From NCBI GenBank assembly GCA_964559535.1, contig CAZLIC010000049.1, positions 1 to 32,057 of the forward strand: a DNA stretch of 32,057 bases, read 5' to 3'. How positions within the stretch are numbered: the first letter of the stretch is position 1; the number at the start of each line of letters is the position of its first letter. This DNA comes from CAZLIC01 sp964559535. GTDB taxonomy: Bacteria; Pseudomonadota; Alphaproteobacteria; Rhodobacterales; Rhodobacteraceae. The position numbers were made by a program, and so were the translations under genes. Under the pieces are notes generated by a model. That model was not told where the DNA came from. It saw only the letters and a program-made list of their open reading frames with translations, and did no database searches. Of this stretch, positions 1 through 7,907 are shown piece after piece.

Positions 1-1
1 C

Positions 2-1840
2 ATCAACGACATGAAGCGCCGCGCTCTCCATAACGCGGACGCGGCATATTACGTCCTGGACTATCTCGCCCATTCCTTCCCGGTGCAGCTCTACGAGCCC
101 TTCACCGACAGCGAGGGCAGCCTGTCGTCCCAACCCGTCGTGCGCGATGGCCAGCCGGTCGAATGCCGCGAGGCCGCCCGCAGGCGCGACGCGCTGATCG
201 AAAGGCTGGCCGGCCTGCCGCCCGTCCCGGGCGCGCTGGACCAGATCGTCCAGCGATTCGGCACTGATCTGGTGGCGGAAGTGACGGGCCGCTCGCGCCG
301 CATCGTGCGCAAGGGCGAGGGGCACGCCGCGCGCCTCGTCGTCGAAAGCCGTGCCGGCTCGGCCAACCTCGCGGAAACCGCCGCCTTCATGGATGACCAG
401 AAGCGCATCCTAATCTTCTCGGATGCCGGTGGCACGGGTCGCAGCTATCACGCAGATCTCGGCGCCAAGAACCAGCGCCTGCGGGTGCATTATCTTCTGG
501 AACCCGGCTGGAAGGCCGATGCGGCGATCCAGGGCCTTGGGCGCACCAACCGCACCAATCAGGCGCAGCCGCCGCTCTTTCGGCCCGTGGCCACAGATGT
601 GAAGGCGGAGAAGCGGTTCCTGTCGACCATCGCGCGCCGCCTCGACACGCTCGGGGCGATCACGCGCGGCCAGCGCCAGACCGGCGGGCAGGGGCTGTTC
701 CGGCCCGAGGACAACCTCGAGTCCCCCTACGCCCGCGACGCGCTGCGCCAGCTCTACCGCCGCATCTATCGCGGTGATGTCACGGGCTGCTCGCTCGGGG
801 CCTTCGAGGATGCCACCGGTCTCAGCCTGACCGATGACAACGGTCTGAAGGACGACCTGCCGCCGATCACGACCTTCCTCAATCGCCTACTGGCGCTGAC
901 GATCGACATGCAGGCCGTGCTGTTCTCGGCTTTCGAGGACCTCCTCGATCAGCGGATCGAAGGGGCCATCGCCGCTGGGGTCTATGACCTTGGTCTCGAG
1001 ACGCTCCGGGCAGAAAGCTTCCGCGTCACGGATGCGCGGGTGATCTACACGCATCCCGGCTCCGGCGCGGAAACCCAGCTCCTCACCATCGCAGAGAAGC
1101 GGCGCAACACGCCGACCTCGCTCGTGGATGCGCTCGACTGGCTCGATGACCCAAAGGCGCGGCTACTGGTCAACAGCCGCTCGGGCCGGGCTGCCGTGCA
1201 GGTGCCAGCCACCAGCCTTATGCTGGATGACGGCACCATCGAGCCCCGCCTTCGTCTGATCCGGCCAACGGAGGCCAGCACGGTGCCGGCCAAGATCATG
1301 GAGGACACCCACTGGCTGGAAGCCGACCGCGCGGCCTTCGCTGCCGCCTGGACTGCGGAACTGGTTGAGGTGCCGGAGTTCAGCGAGTCCACGCTGCACA
1401 TCGTGGCGGGGCTGCTGCTGCCGATCTGGAAGCAGCTTCCCCAGGACGAAACCCGCGTTTATCGCCTGCAGACCGATGACGGCCAGCGCATCATCGGGCG
1501 CAGGGTTTCGCCCGCTTGGGTCGCGACCACGCTTGTGAGTGACGCCCCAAAGCTCTCGGCGGCGCAGGTCCATGCCCTCGTTCTGGAGGGCAAGACGGTC
1601 GTGCGGCTCGCCGAGGGGATGGAGCTCCACCGCTCCCGCGTCATGGGCGTGAACCGGATCGAACTGTCCGGCTTCACGGAAGCGGCCAAGGACCGGCTCA
1701 AGGCTGACGGTTTCTTCTCGGAGATCATCAGCTGGAAGTTGCGCCTCTTCTGCCCGACCGATCCTACCGGCATCGCCGTGCTGGAGCGTCTGCTCGCGCG
1801 TTGTCCGGTGACGGGACTACATGCACGCGGAGGTTGTTGA
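2..1840 (+). CDS. Strawberry-notch family protein, helicase C-terminal part (5' end outside window)
   Basis: The reading frame is already open at base 2, so the gene begins upstream of the window and only its last ~612 codons are seen. The segment from about residue 130 contains a helicase C-terminal lobe: RILIFSDAGGTGRSYHADL, then HYLLEPGW and AIQGLGRTNRTNQ, a motif-VI-like arginine-finger sequence typical of strawberry-notch (Sbno) SF2 proteins. Large Sbno-like proteins in Alphaproteobacteria are commonly carried by plasmids and ICEs, and many have an N-terminal methylase-like or DEAD half, which would lie upstream here. The role in the element is unknown; a function in DNA maintenance or defence is only inferred. 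It stops 3 bp before the Toprim gene, so the two are probably one transcript. Confidence 0.8.
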   Translation: MNDMKRRALHNADAAYYVLDYLAHSFPVQLYEPFTDSEGSLSSQPVVRDGQPVECREAARRRDALIERLAGLPPVPGALDQIVQRFGTDLVAEVTGRSRRIVRKGEGHAARLVVESRAGSANLAETAAFMDDQKRILIFSDAGGTGRSYHADLGAKNQRLRVHYLLEPGWKADAAIQGLGRTNRTNQAQPPLFRPVATDVKAEKRFLSTIARRLDTLGAITRGQRQTGGQGLFRPEDNLESPYARDALRQLYRRIYRGDVTGCSLGAFEDATGLSLTDDNGLKDDLPPITTFLNRLLALTIDMQAVLFSAFEDLLDQRIEGAIAAGVYDLGLETLRAESFRVTDARVIYTHPGSGAETQLLTIAEKRRNTPTSLVDALDWLDDPKARLLVNSRSGRAAVQVPATSLMLDDGTIEPRLRLIRPTEASTVPAKIMEDTHWLEADRAAFAAAWTAELVEVPEFSESTLHIVAGLLLPIWKQLPQDETRVYRLQTDDGQRIIGRRVSPAWVATTLVSDAPKLSAAQVHALVLEGKTVVRLAEGMELHRSRVMGVNRIELSGFTEAAKDRLKADGFFSEIISWKLRLFCPTDPTGIAVLERLLARCPVTGLHARGGC

Positions 1841-1843
1841 GTC

Positions 1844-2875
1844 ATGTATTCCGAGACCGAAGGTGTGATCCGCGCTCTTGCGGAAAACGCAGAGAGCGTG
1901 TGTCGCGCTTACCTTCCCGCCGGACGGCGGGAAGGGTCCTACTGGATCGTCGGAGACCTGCAGAACAACCCTGGTCGGTCGCTCTTCGTGCGGCTGACGG
2001 GACCTTCGTCTGGGCCGGGCGCGGCCGGCAAGTTCACCGATGGCGCCACGGGTGAGCATGGCGATCTTCTCGACATCATCCGCGAGAGGACCGGGATCTC
2101 TCGCTTTCCCGATCTTCTGGCCGAGGCCCGGGCGCATCTGGGCCGTCCGCAGCCGGTTCTCCCGGATGCACCAGTGCCGAAGAAGGCCAAAGCCCCCGGT
2201 GGCACGCCAGCGGCGGCGGCGCGTCTCTTTGCAGCCTCGGTGCCGGTCGCAGGCACGCTTGCCGACACCTACCTCCGCTCTCGGTGCATCCCATGTGGGA
2301 CGAACAGCAACGCGCTGCGCTTCCACCCGAAATGCTGGCATCGGGAGGAGGGTCAGACCCGGAGCATCCCCAGACCGGCGATGATCGCCGCGGTCACCGA
2401 TGGGGCTGGCGCCCTTCAGGGTGTGCATCGGACTTGGCTCGCGCCTGACGGACAGGGAAAGGCGCGGGTCGAGACGCAGCGGCGTGCCATGGGTCACCTC
2501 CTCGGCAATGCCGTCAGGCTGACTCCGCATGACGACATCCTCGTGGTCGGTGAAGGCATCGAGACCATGCTGTCCCTTGTCGAGGCAGTGCCCGGCCTTC
2601 CCGTCTGGGCGGCGCTATCGTCGGGTCACCTTGGGGCGGTCCTGCTGCCGGAGGGGCTTCAGCGCCTCTACATCGCCATCGACCGCGATCCGGCGGGGCG
2701 AGGCGCGGCAGAGAGGTTGCGCGCCAGAGCAACCGAGATCGGGATTGCCGTCCGGGTGCTGGAGCCGCGTCTCGGGGATTTCAACGATGATCTTCGAGCA
2801 AACGGCGCGGAGGCGCTGCGCCAGAATCTGGCAGGTCAGATAGGGCCCGAGGATCGGCAGCGCCTGTTGGCGTGA
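1844..2875 (+). CDS. Toprim domain (DUF7146-type) primase-like protein
   Basis: This 343-residue protein has a Toprim fold in its C-terminal half. VVGEGIETMLSL carries the conserved acidic residue after a beta strand, and YIAIDRDPAGRGAAERL carries the DxD metal-binding pair. The N-terminal ~110 residues (SYWIVGDLQNNPGRSLFVRL, then KFTDGATGEHGDLLDII) resemble the zinc-ribbon-like region before Toprim in phage and plasmid primases, but I see no clear CHC2 cysteine set. Proteins of this type accompany strawberry-notch genes on alphaproteobacterial mobile elements and probably make primers or process DNA during element replication or transfer. The start ATG is 3 bp after the previous stop, consistent with translational coupling. 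The family is clear; the exact function is not. Confidence 0.8.
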   Translation: MYSETEGVIRALAENAESVCRAYLPAGRREGSYWIVGDLQNNPGRSLFVRLTGPSSGPGAAGKFTDGATGEHGDLLDIIRERTGISRFPDLLAEARAHLGRPQPVLPDAPVPKKAKAPGGTPAAAARLFAASVPVAGTLADTYLRSRCIPCGTNSNALRFHPKCWHREEGQTRSIPRPAMIAAVTDGAGALQGVHRTWLAPDGQGKARVETQRRAMGHLLGNAVRLTPHDDILVVGEGIETMLSLVEAVPGLPVWAALSSGHLGAVLLPEGLQRLYIAIDRDPAGRGAAERLRARATEIGIAVRVLEPRLGDFNDDLRANGAEALRQNLAGQIGPEDRQRLLA

Positions 2876-3067
2876 GCTGCATCGCGCAGGGGGCTTTCTG
2901 GGGGAGTGCGGGGCAGGGGTCACGGGTCCCTGTCGTGGCTGTGGATCGTCGCTTTGCCTCTTCCCGGGCATTCTCATCCACCCGTCACCCGCACGGCCTT
3001 CAAGAGATGGGCAGGCGGCCGTCAAAGGGGCCGCCCCTTCAAGGACGGGGAGCGACTGATTTCCGCC

Positions 3068-3082
3068 GGCGGCAGAGCCGCC
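3068..3082 (+). terminator. Possible terminator hairpin after the Toprim gene
   Basis: GGCGGC-AGA-GCCGCC forms a 6-bp GC stem with a 3-nt loop, followed directly by TTTG. It lies in the ~225-bp non-coding stretch between the Toprim stop and the IS1111-type element, where I see no other gene. The short T run makes termination plausible but unproven. Confidence 0.4.
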
Positions 3083-3100
3083 TTTGCATCGCGAGACATA

Positions 3101-3113
3101 TGTGGACACCCCC
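3101..3113. repeat. IS1111 subterminal inverted repeat (transposase 3' side)
   Basis: TGTGGACACCCCC is an exact inverted match to 4439-4451. It bounds the non-coding end downstream of the transposase. Confidence 0.8.
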
Positions 3114-3353
3114 TTCGTCAAGTCTTTCCTCAATGCGTGTCGAATCCGGTTGGGTGCTTGCATATGTCCGGCCTCGTAGTGCGGCCGGATGGCCGCGGGC
3201 CCTGATGATATCCGCGGGTCATGGTCCCTATCAAAACAACGCGCTTTTCAGCGCAGTCTCGCGAACGGGTTTTCCTGATCCCCGGCAAAACCGGTAGTCA
3301 TCACGCTTCTTGGGCAGACCCTCCGAACTGTTGTGACGCCAGTGCGTCGTAAT
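3114..3353 (-). ncRNA. Candidate bridge RNA region of the IS1111 element
   Basis: About 240 bp between the inverted repeat and the transposase stop hold no convincing gene. IS110-family elements are known to encode a bridge RNA that guides donor and target DNA recognition, and in the IS1111 group it lies in the end downstream of the transposase, as here. Small complementary segments are visible, such as GCGCT-TTTC-AGCGC (3241-3254) and CCGG-CAAAA-CCGG (3283-3295), as expected for a structured RNA. The transcript boundaries and guide loops cannot be fixed by eye. Confidence 0.4.
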
Positions 3354-4382
3354 TTATGCGGCTGCTTCTCCGTAGACGGCTTTGCGCGCCATCACGGCCC
3401 AGCAGATCCGTGCTATCTTGTTGGCCAAGGCCACCGTTGTCAGGCGTGCCGATTTCGCTTGCAGGAGCTTTCTGACCCAGCTCATCAATGGCCCCTCGGT
3501 TGTGCGCCTCGAGAAGCCGACGACAGCTGTCGCCCCGATCACAAGCAAGGTTCTCAGGTATCGGTTTCCGGCCTTTGTGATCCGTCCCAGCCTTTCCTTG
3601 CCACCAGATGAGTTGGATCGGGGCGTCAGGCCGAGCCATGCGGCAAGGTCTCGTCCCGATCTGAAGGCAGCAGGGTCCACCACCGTGGCCGCCATTGCGG
3701 ATGCGGTGATCACGCCGACACCGGGGATCGTCGCCAGCCGTTGGCTGGCTTCGCTCGTGCGGTGCCATTCCAGGATTTTCCTCTCGAGCTCCTTTATCTC
3801 GGCATTCAAGGAGCCGATCTGTCGGGCAGAGGACAATACAATGTCACGCACAAGCGGCGGCACATCGATCTCGTCTGCGCCGTGTGCAAGCACCCGCTCG
3901 ACGAGATCGGCATGCCGTCTGATCCCCTTTGGCGCTACGACGCCAATCTCGGTGAGATGGCCTCGCAGGGCGTTCACAAGCATGGTTCTTTGGCGGACCA
4001 ACAGGGCGCGGGTCTTGTGGACCATGAGAATGGCCTGCTGCGATTCAGATTTGATCGGGACGAACCGCATGGTCGGCCTGGTCACCGCTTCGCAGATGGC
4101 TTCCGCATCGACCATGTCGTTCTTTTGGCGCTTGACGTAGGGCTTAACGTAGGACGCGACCATCAACCGGACTTCGTGGCCCAAGGCAGAAAGCTCGCGC
4201 GCCCAATGGTGCGCGGAGGGACACGCCTCCATGCCGACCAAGCACGGATTGAGTCTGCCAAAGAATTCAAGCATCTGTGAGCGTCGCACCTTTCGGGTGA
4301 TGACGACTTTTCCGTCTGCATCGACAGCGTGAACCTGGAAAACGCTCTTCGCGAGGTCGAGACCAATGATCATTCCAGACAT
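3354..4382 (-). CDS. IS110-family transposase (IS1111 group, DEDD)
   Basis: The protein has ~342 residues, the usual length for the family. The N-terminal RuvC-like domain shows the DEDD set: D9 in IIGLDLAKSVFQVH, E52 in VGMEACPSAHHW, and D89/D92 in KRQKNDMVDAEAI. The C-terminal Transposase_20 region shows LATIPGVGVITASAMAA and later LAAWLGLTPRSNSSGGKERLG and NRYLRTLLVIGA, which house the catalytic serine region of these recombinases. The ATG at 4382 has a good Shine-Dalgarno (GAAGGAG) upstream; a TTG six bases further upstream is less likely. No frameshift or missing catalytic residue is visible, so the enzyme is probably functional. Confidence 0.92.
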   Translation of the reverse strand: MSGMIIGLDLAKSVFQVHAVDADGKVVITRKVRRSQMLEFFGRLNPCLVGMEACPSAHHWARELSALGHEVRLMVASYVKPYVKRQKNDMVDAEAICEAVTRPTMRFVPIKSESQQAILMVHKTRALLVRQRTMLVNALRGHLTEIGVVAPKGIRRHADLVERVLAHGADEIDVPPLVRDIVLSSARQIGSLNAEIKELERKILEWHRTSEASQRLATIPGVGVITASAMAATVVDPAAFRSGRDLAAWLGLTPRSNSSGGKERLGRITKAGNRYLRTLLVIGATAVVGFSRRTTEGPLMSWVRKLLQAKSARLTTVALANKIARICWAVMARKAVYGEAAA

Positions 4383-4438
4383 ATCCAACCACTCCTTCTT
4401 CCCGGGGAACCGTTGAAACCAGATTCGACGGTTGGGGT

Positions 4439-4451
4439 GGGGGTGTCCACA
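4439..4451. repeat. IS1111 subterminal inverted repeat (transposase 5' side)
   Basis: GGGGGTGTCCACA is the exact inverted copy of 3101-3113 and lies about 57 bp upstream of the transposase start. Confidence 0.8.
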
Positions 4452-4599
4452 TCATCAAATCAGCCGCCCCCCGTCCTCCTACACATGCGTTCCGGCCCCG
4501 AAGAGGGGGTGAAGGGGCGTCCCCAGTGACGGCTTTCGCAGCCCATGAAGGCCGCGCGGGATGACGCGCGGACGAGACAGGCCCGGAGGCAAGAAACCG

Positions 4600-5532
4600 A
4601 TGACGATCCACACCCACGACGACGCCTATGAACCCGCCCATACCGCATCCCAGACCGCCCACGCGCTCGACGAGCTGCAGCTCTATGGCTACCGCCCCTT
4701 CGACGAGCCCGATCCGCGCCCAATGCCGGATGCCGACCGCCTCCGGGGTGCCGTCGCGGATATCTTCGACGCCCTCGTCGCGAGCCTCGCCGACACCCGC
4801 ATGGAACCCGATCTCGAAGAAGTGCTCTGGGGCCAGGTCAACCTCTTCCACCGCGCGACCGCCCGGATCGAGCGCAACCTCGATGACAACGAGCAGGGCC
4901 AGCGCCGCCTCCAGCGCGAGCAGGACGGCTCCGAGGTGAAATCCACCGAGCTTGAGCGCCTGGTGGCCGAGGGCCTGACCCTGACCGAACGGCGGAACTG
5001 CATGGACATGATGCGCGACCATGCCGCGACCGAGTTCTGGCATCACACGGGCTCGACCTGGCGGCCCCGCACCGGCTCGATGGTGAACCATCAGCATCTG
5101 ACCGCCGCGCTGATCGACAGCCGCGATTACCTCGCCGCCAAGCGCCGCGCCGAGACCGAGGTGATGCTGCCCGCAGGCCCCAAAGTGGCCCTCACCGGCG
5201 GGACCGACTTCAACGATCACCGCCTGATCTGGGGCAAGCTCGACCAGGTCCGGACCAAGTATCCCGACATGGTGCTCCTGCATGGGGGGAGCCCCAAGGG
5301 CGCCGAGCTCATCGCCGCCAAATGGGCCGAGGCCCGCGGCGTGACGCAGGTTGCCTTCAAACCCGACTGGACCAAGCACGCCAAGGCCGCGCCCTTCAAG
5401 CGCAACGACGCCATGCTGGATGTACTGCCCGTGGGCGTCCTCGTCTTCCCGGGCAACGGCATCCAGGAAAACCTCGCCGACAAGGCCAGAAAGCTCGGCA
5501 TCCCAGTCGTGAAGTTCGAGAGGGGGGCGTGA
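4600..5532 (+). CDS. DUF2493 domain protein (YspA/SLOG-like nucleotide-binding fold)
   Basis: The protein has about 310 residues. The N-terminal ~190 residues are charged and largely helical. The C-terminal ~115 residues form a Rossmann-like DUF2493 domain: KVALTGGTDFNDHRLIWGKLD, then MVLLHGGSPKGAELIAAKWA, VTQVAFKPDW and VGVLVFPGNGIQENLADKA. The glycine-rich turns match the SLOG superfamily, which binds nucleotide-derived ligands. The start is set at 4600 because GGAGG lies 10 bp upstream; an upstream in-frame ATG at 4561 lacks such a site. DUF2493 genes of this size commonly sit with strawberry-notch and Toprim genes on rhodobacterial mobile elements, so the IS1111 insertion probably split an original backbone segment. 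The function is unknown. Confidence 0.82.
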   Translation: MTIHTHDDAYEPAHTASQTAHALDELQLYGYRPFDEPDPRPMPDADRLRGAVADIFDALVASLADTRMEPDLEEVLWGQVNLFHRATARIERNLDDNEQGQRRLQREQDGSEVKSTELERLVAEGLTLTERRNCMDMMRDHAATEFWHHTGSTWRPRTGSMVNHQHLTAALIDSRDYLAAKRRAETEVMLPAGPKVALTGGTDFNDHRLIWGKLDQVRTKYPDMVLLHGGSPKGAELIAAKWAEARGVTQVAFKPDWTKHAKAAPFKRNDAMLDVLPVGVLVFPGNGIQENLADKARKLGIPVVKFERGA

Positions 5533-5541
5533 GCCCCTCTC
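5518..5541 (+). terminator. Hairpin overlapping the DUF2493 stop codon
   Basis: GAGAGGGG and CCCCTCTC pair across an 8-nt loop that contains the TGA stop. It lies between two convergent genes and could end both transcripts, though no T-tract follows. Confidence 0.4.
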
Positions 5542-5566
5542 TAACTTACTCGGGGCGATAGGCCAC

Positions 5567-6259
5567 TCAGATCGAAGCTGGCAGTTCTCGCGCGGCCGCC
5601 GACTGCATGTCAGCCAAGCTGGCATTTCGGCGGGCCAAGGTTTCGTGCCATTCCTGTGCCTCCCGATCCTTGAAGAAGCCGGCCGTAGGCGCCAGGCGCC
5701 CGACCGCCGCTTCGACTTCGTCCAGGGAAACCCGGAAGAATTCCTTGCGGAAGTTCGATGTGTTGATCCGCTTCTCAGCGAACTCCCTGTGAAGAGCTAG
5801 TTCCAGTGCCGGTGCTGCGTCGCTGTAGATCATGGCGTGGGTGTCGAAGCTGAAAGGAACGCTCGCGTCTCCAAGTTCGCGGACCCGGTCATCGGGATCA
5901 AGCCGACGGGTCAGCCCGATTTTCACGACGTCATCGCCAAACGAGCCCACGTTCGAGATGATGTAGACATAGCCAGACTTGGTCATTTCGGCCATGGCGC
6001 GGGCACGTTCGCTGGCGAGATGCGCCGCGGCCAAGGCCGCCTCCAACTCGGCAATCCGTTGCGCGTTGCCGTCGCCGTTCGCCTCTTTCCGCGCCTTCTC
6101 CAGAAGGGCCTGATACTTGGCCTCCTCCCGCTCGGCGGCCTCGGCCTCCGCCAGCAGCTTCTTCTCTTCCTTCTCGGCGCGGGCCATTTCCGCGCGCTCT
6201 TCCTTCTCGCGCTTGAGTTGTTCGCGGTACTCGTGGGTCAGACGCAGTTCTTCTATCAT
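5567..6259 (-). pseudogene. DUF4041/T5orf172 GIY-YIG protein, N-terminus deleted
   Basis: The remaining 230 codons encode a charged coiled coil (about residues 5-95, rich in E, K, A and R) followed by a T5orf172 GIY-YIG-like domain: SGYVYIISNVGSFGDDVVKIGLTRR, DRVRELGDASVPFSFDTHAM, APALELALHREF and INTSNFRKEFFRVSLDEVEAAV. Full DUF4041 proteins are about 400-500 residues, and the segment MIEELRLTHEYREQ normally lies inside them, not at a start. The homology ends at about 6260, exactly where a plus-strand virB9 fragment begins, so a deletion or insertion removed the promoter and the first half. No good ribosome-binding site precedes the ATG. Full-length relatives occur in phages and mobile elements. 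Confidence 0.72.
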
Positions 6260-6550
6260 GAGGGTGCCGATGCACGCGTGCGTTCGGTCCTCTACAACCC
6301 GGTCGATGTGACCCGTCTCGACACGCAGCTCCGCGTCAATACGGCCATCGAGCTTGGGGAGAGGATCGACTCCGTGCTTCTGGGCGACAGCGAAGCCTTC
6401 GAGGTCGAGGTCCTGTCGAACCGCACCACCGTCTCGGTGAAGCCCGTGATTGCCGGGGCCGAGACCAATATGACGATATACACCGGGCGGCGGACGATCA
6501 CGCTGGCGATCAGCGAGGGTCGTTCGCGGAACCCGATTTACCGGCTCTGA
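6260..6550 (+). pseudogene. virB9/trbG fragment (type IV secretion, conjugation)
   Basis: The open frame encodes EGADARVRSVLYNPVDVTRL, then a segment containing IELGERIDSVLLGDSEAFEV and later NMTIYTGRRTITLAISEG. This matches the N-terminal domain of VirB9-family proteins (VxYNPxDVxxL, the LGDSxAW-like strand, and TNMxVxTxRRxY). The signal peptide and start codon are absent on the left, where the sequence joins the DUF4041 remnant. The frame stops at NPIYRL, where VirB9 would continue into its linker and C-terminal domain. Both ends are therefore breakpoints, leaving about 95 codons. It shows that this DNA once carried a conjugative type IV secretion system. Confidence 0.65.
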
Positions 6551-6679
6551 TGATGTGACCGCCCCCCGACGGCATCAATGTGCCAAGGTGGGTCTGCGAC
6601 GATCCACAAGAGGGGAACGGTCATGTCGGAGATTACCACGGTCGGGCTCGATCTGGCGAAGAATGTGTTTCAGGTGGAG
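6551..6679 (+). pseudogene. Left end and first ~19 codons of a second IS110-family transposase
   Basis: From ATG 6623 the sequence encodes MSEITTVGLDLAKNVFQVE, the standard amino terminus of an IS110-family transposase including the first catalytic Asp, and then loses homology abruptly at about 6680. It differs from the intact element at 3101-4451 (MSGMIIGLDLAKSVFQVH), so it is a separate IS. The preceding ~70 bp are probably its leader. GAGGGGA upstream of the ATG could be its ribosome-binding site. Confidence 0.6.
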
Positions 6680-6812
6680 AGGCCAAGGCATCCGCTTCGA
6701 CTTCCGGCGTCAACACGGTGGGCCGCAACGCATCTTCGACAGCATCCATCATCGCCTCGGCGATGGTGGCCTCGTGGATCGGTCGCGACGCCGGATTGTC
6801 ACCATAGTGGTT
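6680..6812. other. Unidentified gene scrap between two IS remnants
   Basis: This 133-bp stretch keeps an open frame on the minus strand (VAANHYGDNPASRPIHEATI, then AEAMMDAVEDALRP) with natural-looking composition, suggesting a fragment of a real protein. I do not recognise the family. It is bounded by the truncated IS110-type end and the IS481 left end. Confidence 0.3.
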
Positions 6813-7907
6813 TGCCGCCACCTCGGTGTTTGATCCCACGGTTTGATGGTGCGATCCTTTCGCGGGATTGGAAGGAAGCACTATGGGACAGGTTCGTCAC
6901 GGCAGCGCCACGACCACGTTCGCCGTCAGAGCAGCAATACAGCGATCGCAAGCTTCGCTCGCGCAGCTGAGCCGGGAGTTCGGCATCAACCCGAAGACCT
7001 TGGCGAAGTGGCGGAAGCGGGCGACGGTCGAGGACATGAAGACCGGGCCGTCGGAACCGCGATCCACCGTCCTGACCGAGGAAGAGGAAGCGGCGGTCGT
7101 CGCCTTCCGGCGGCACACGCTTCTGCCGCTCGACGATTGCCTCTATGCCCTTCAGCCGTCGATCCCCCACCTTACACGATCAGCGCTGCATCGGTGCCTT
7201 CAGCGTCATGGCATCTCGCGCCTGCCGGATGTCGAGGGCGAGAAGCCCCAGCGGCAGAAGTTCAAACGCTACCCTATTGGCTTCTTCCACATCGACATTG
7301 CCGAGGTGCAGACCGCCGAGGGCAAGCTCTTCCTGTTCGTGGCCATCGACCGCACCAGCAAGTTCGCTGTCGCCCAGCTTGTTGAGACGGCCGACAGACG
7401 CACAGCCTGGGAGTTTCTGGAGCACCTGCTGGAGGCGGTGCCCTACCAGGTCCACACGGTTCTCACCGACAACGGCATCCAGTTCGCGGAGCAGCCACGT
7501 AACCGGAACACCATCTACTCCCGGCCAATGCGCTTCGACATGATCTGCGAGGCGAACGGGATCGAGCACCGCCTGACCAAGCCCAACCATCCCTGGACCA
7601 ACGGCCAGGTCGAGCGGAGGAACCGCACGATCAAGGACGCCACTGTGAAGCGCTTCCATTACGACAGCCACAATCAGCTTCGCAGCCACCTCGCCGCCTA
7701 CAACTTCGCCCGCCGACTGAAGACGCTCAGCGGGCTCACGCCCTACGAATACATCTGCAAGGTCTGGACCTCAGAACCGGATCGATTCATCCTCGACCCG
7801 ATCCACCAGATGCCGGGACTGAACACCTAGACGTTGCTACATCAATCCTTCTATTTGCACGCGTTTTGTGCGGTGTTTGTCTCTGTGTTAGCGGGAATGT
7901 GGCTACA
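6813..7907 (+). mobile_element. IS481-family insertion sequence
   Basis: One IS481 transposase is flanked by imperfect ends. TGCCGCCACCT at 6813-6823 matches the inverted right end TGTAGCCACAT (complement of 7897-7907) at 8 of 11 positions. The inferred length is about 1.1 kb, normal for the family. The right boundary is supported independently: the minus-strand lyase gene keeps normal family sequence up to about 7908 and then reads into TGTAGCCACATT. No clear target-site duplication is visible, so the left junction may have been rearranged. The exact ends are inferred. Confidence 0.55.
6883..7830 (+). CDS. IS481-family transposase (DDE)
   Basis: The protein has about 315 residues. The N-terminal ~60 residues form a helix-turn-helix (LAQLSREFGINPKTLAKWRKR). 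The RNase-H-like catalytic core carries D138 (GFFHIDIAEV), D196 (HTVLTDNGIQF) and E244 (TNGQVERRNRTIK), the full DDE triad. The C-terminus YNFARRLKTLSGLTPYEYI is typical of IS481. ATG 6883 is preceded by AAGGAAG at a good distance. The gene is complete with no frameshift, so the element may still be active. It separates the broken mobile-element region from the catabolic operons. Confidence 0.9.
   Translation: MGQVRHGSATTTFAVRAAIQRSQASLAQLSREFGINPKTLAKWRKRATVEDMKTGPSEPRSTVLTEEEEAAVVAFRRHTLLPLDDCLYALQPSIPHLTRSALHRCLQRHGISRLPDVEGEKPQRQKFKRYPIGFFHIDIAEVQTAEGKLFLFVAIDRTSKFAVAQLVETADRRTAWEFLEHLLEAVPYQVHTVLTDNGIQFAEQPRNRNTIYSRPMRFDMICEANGIEHRLTKPNHPWTNGQVERRNRTIKDATVKRFHYDSHNQLRSHLAAYNFARRLKTLSGLTPYEYICKVWTSEPDRFILDPIHQMPGLNT

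Larger units (their letters stand above)
3101..4451 (-). mobile_element. IS110-family (IS1111 group) insertion sequence, apparently intact
   Basis: The element is delimited here by a perfect 13-bp inverted repeat, TGTGGACACCCCC at 3101-3113 and its complement at 4439-4451, giving about 1.35 kb. It carries one transposase gene on the minus strand. The transposase 5' leader is short (~55 bp), while about 240 bp of non-coding sequence follow the stop codon. Subterminal inverted repeats plus a long 3' non-coding end are hallmarks of the IS1111 group, as opposed to the IS110 group with a long 5' end. Because IS1111 repeats are subterminal, the true ends may lie a few bases outside these coordinates. 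The element separates the Toprim and DUF2493 backbone genes. Confidence 0.8.

Noticed and set aside
2872..3297. Overlapping plus-strand frames after the Toprim gene
   Set aside because: They cross the IS1111 inverted repeat and have no motif or ribosome-binding site; treated as non-coding.
4267..5625. Open frame of 452 codons on the minus strand
   Set aside because: Crosses the IS1111 end and lies antisense to the DUF2493 gene; crossing an IS boundary shows it is accidental.
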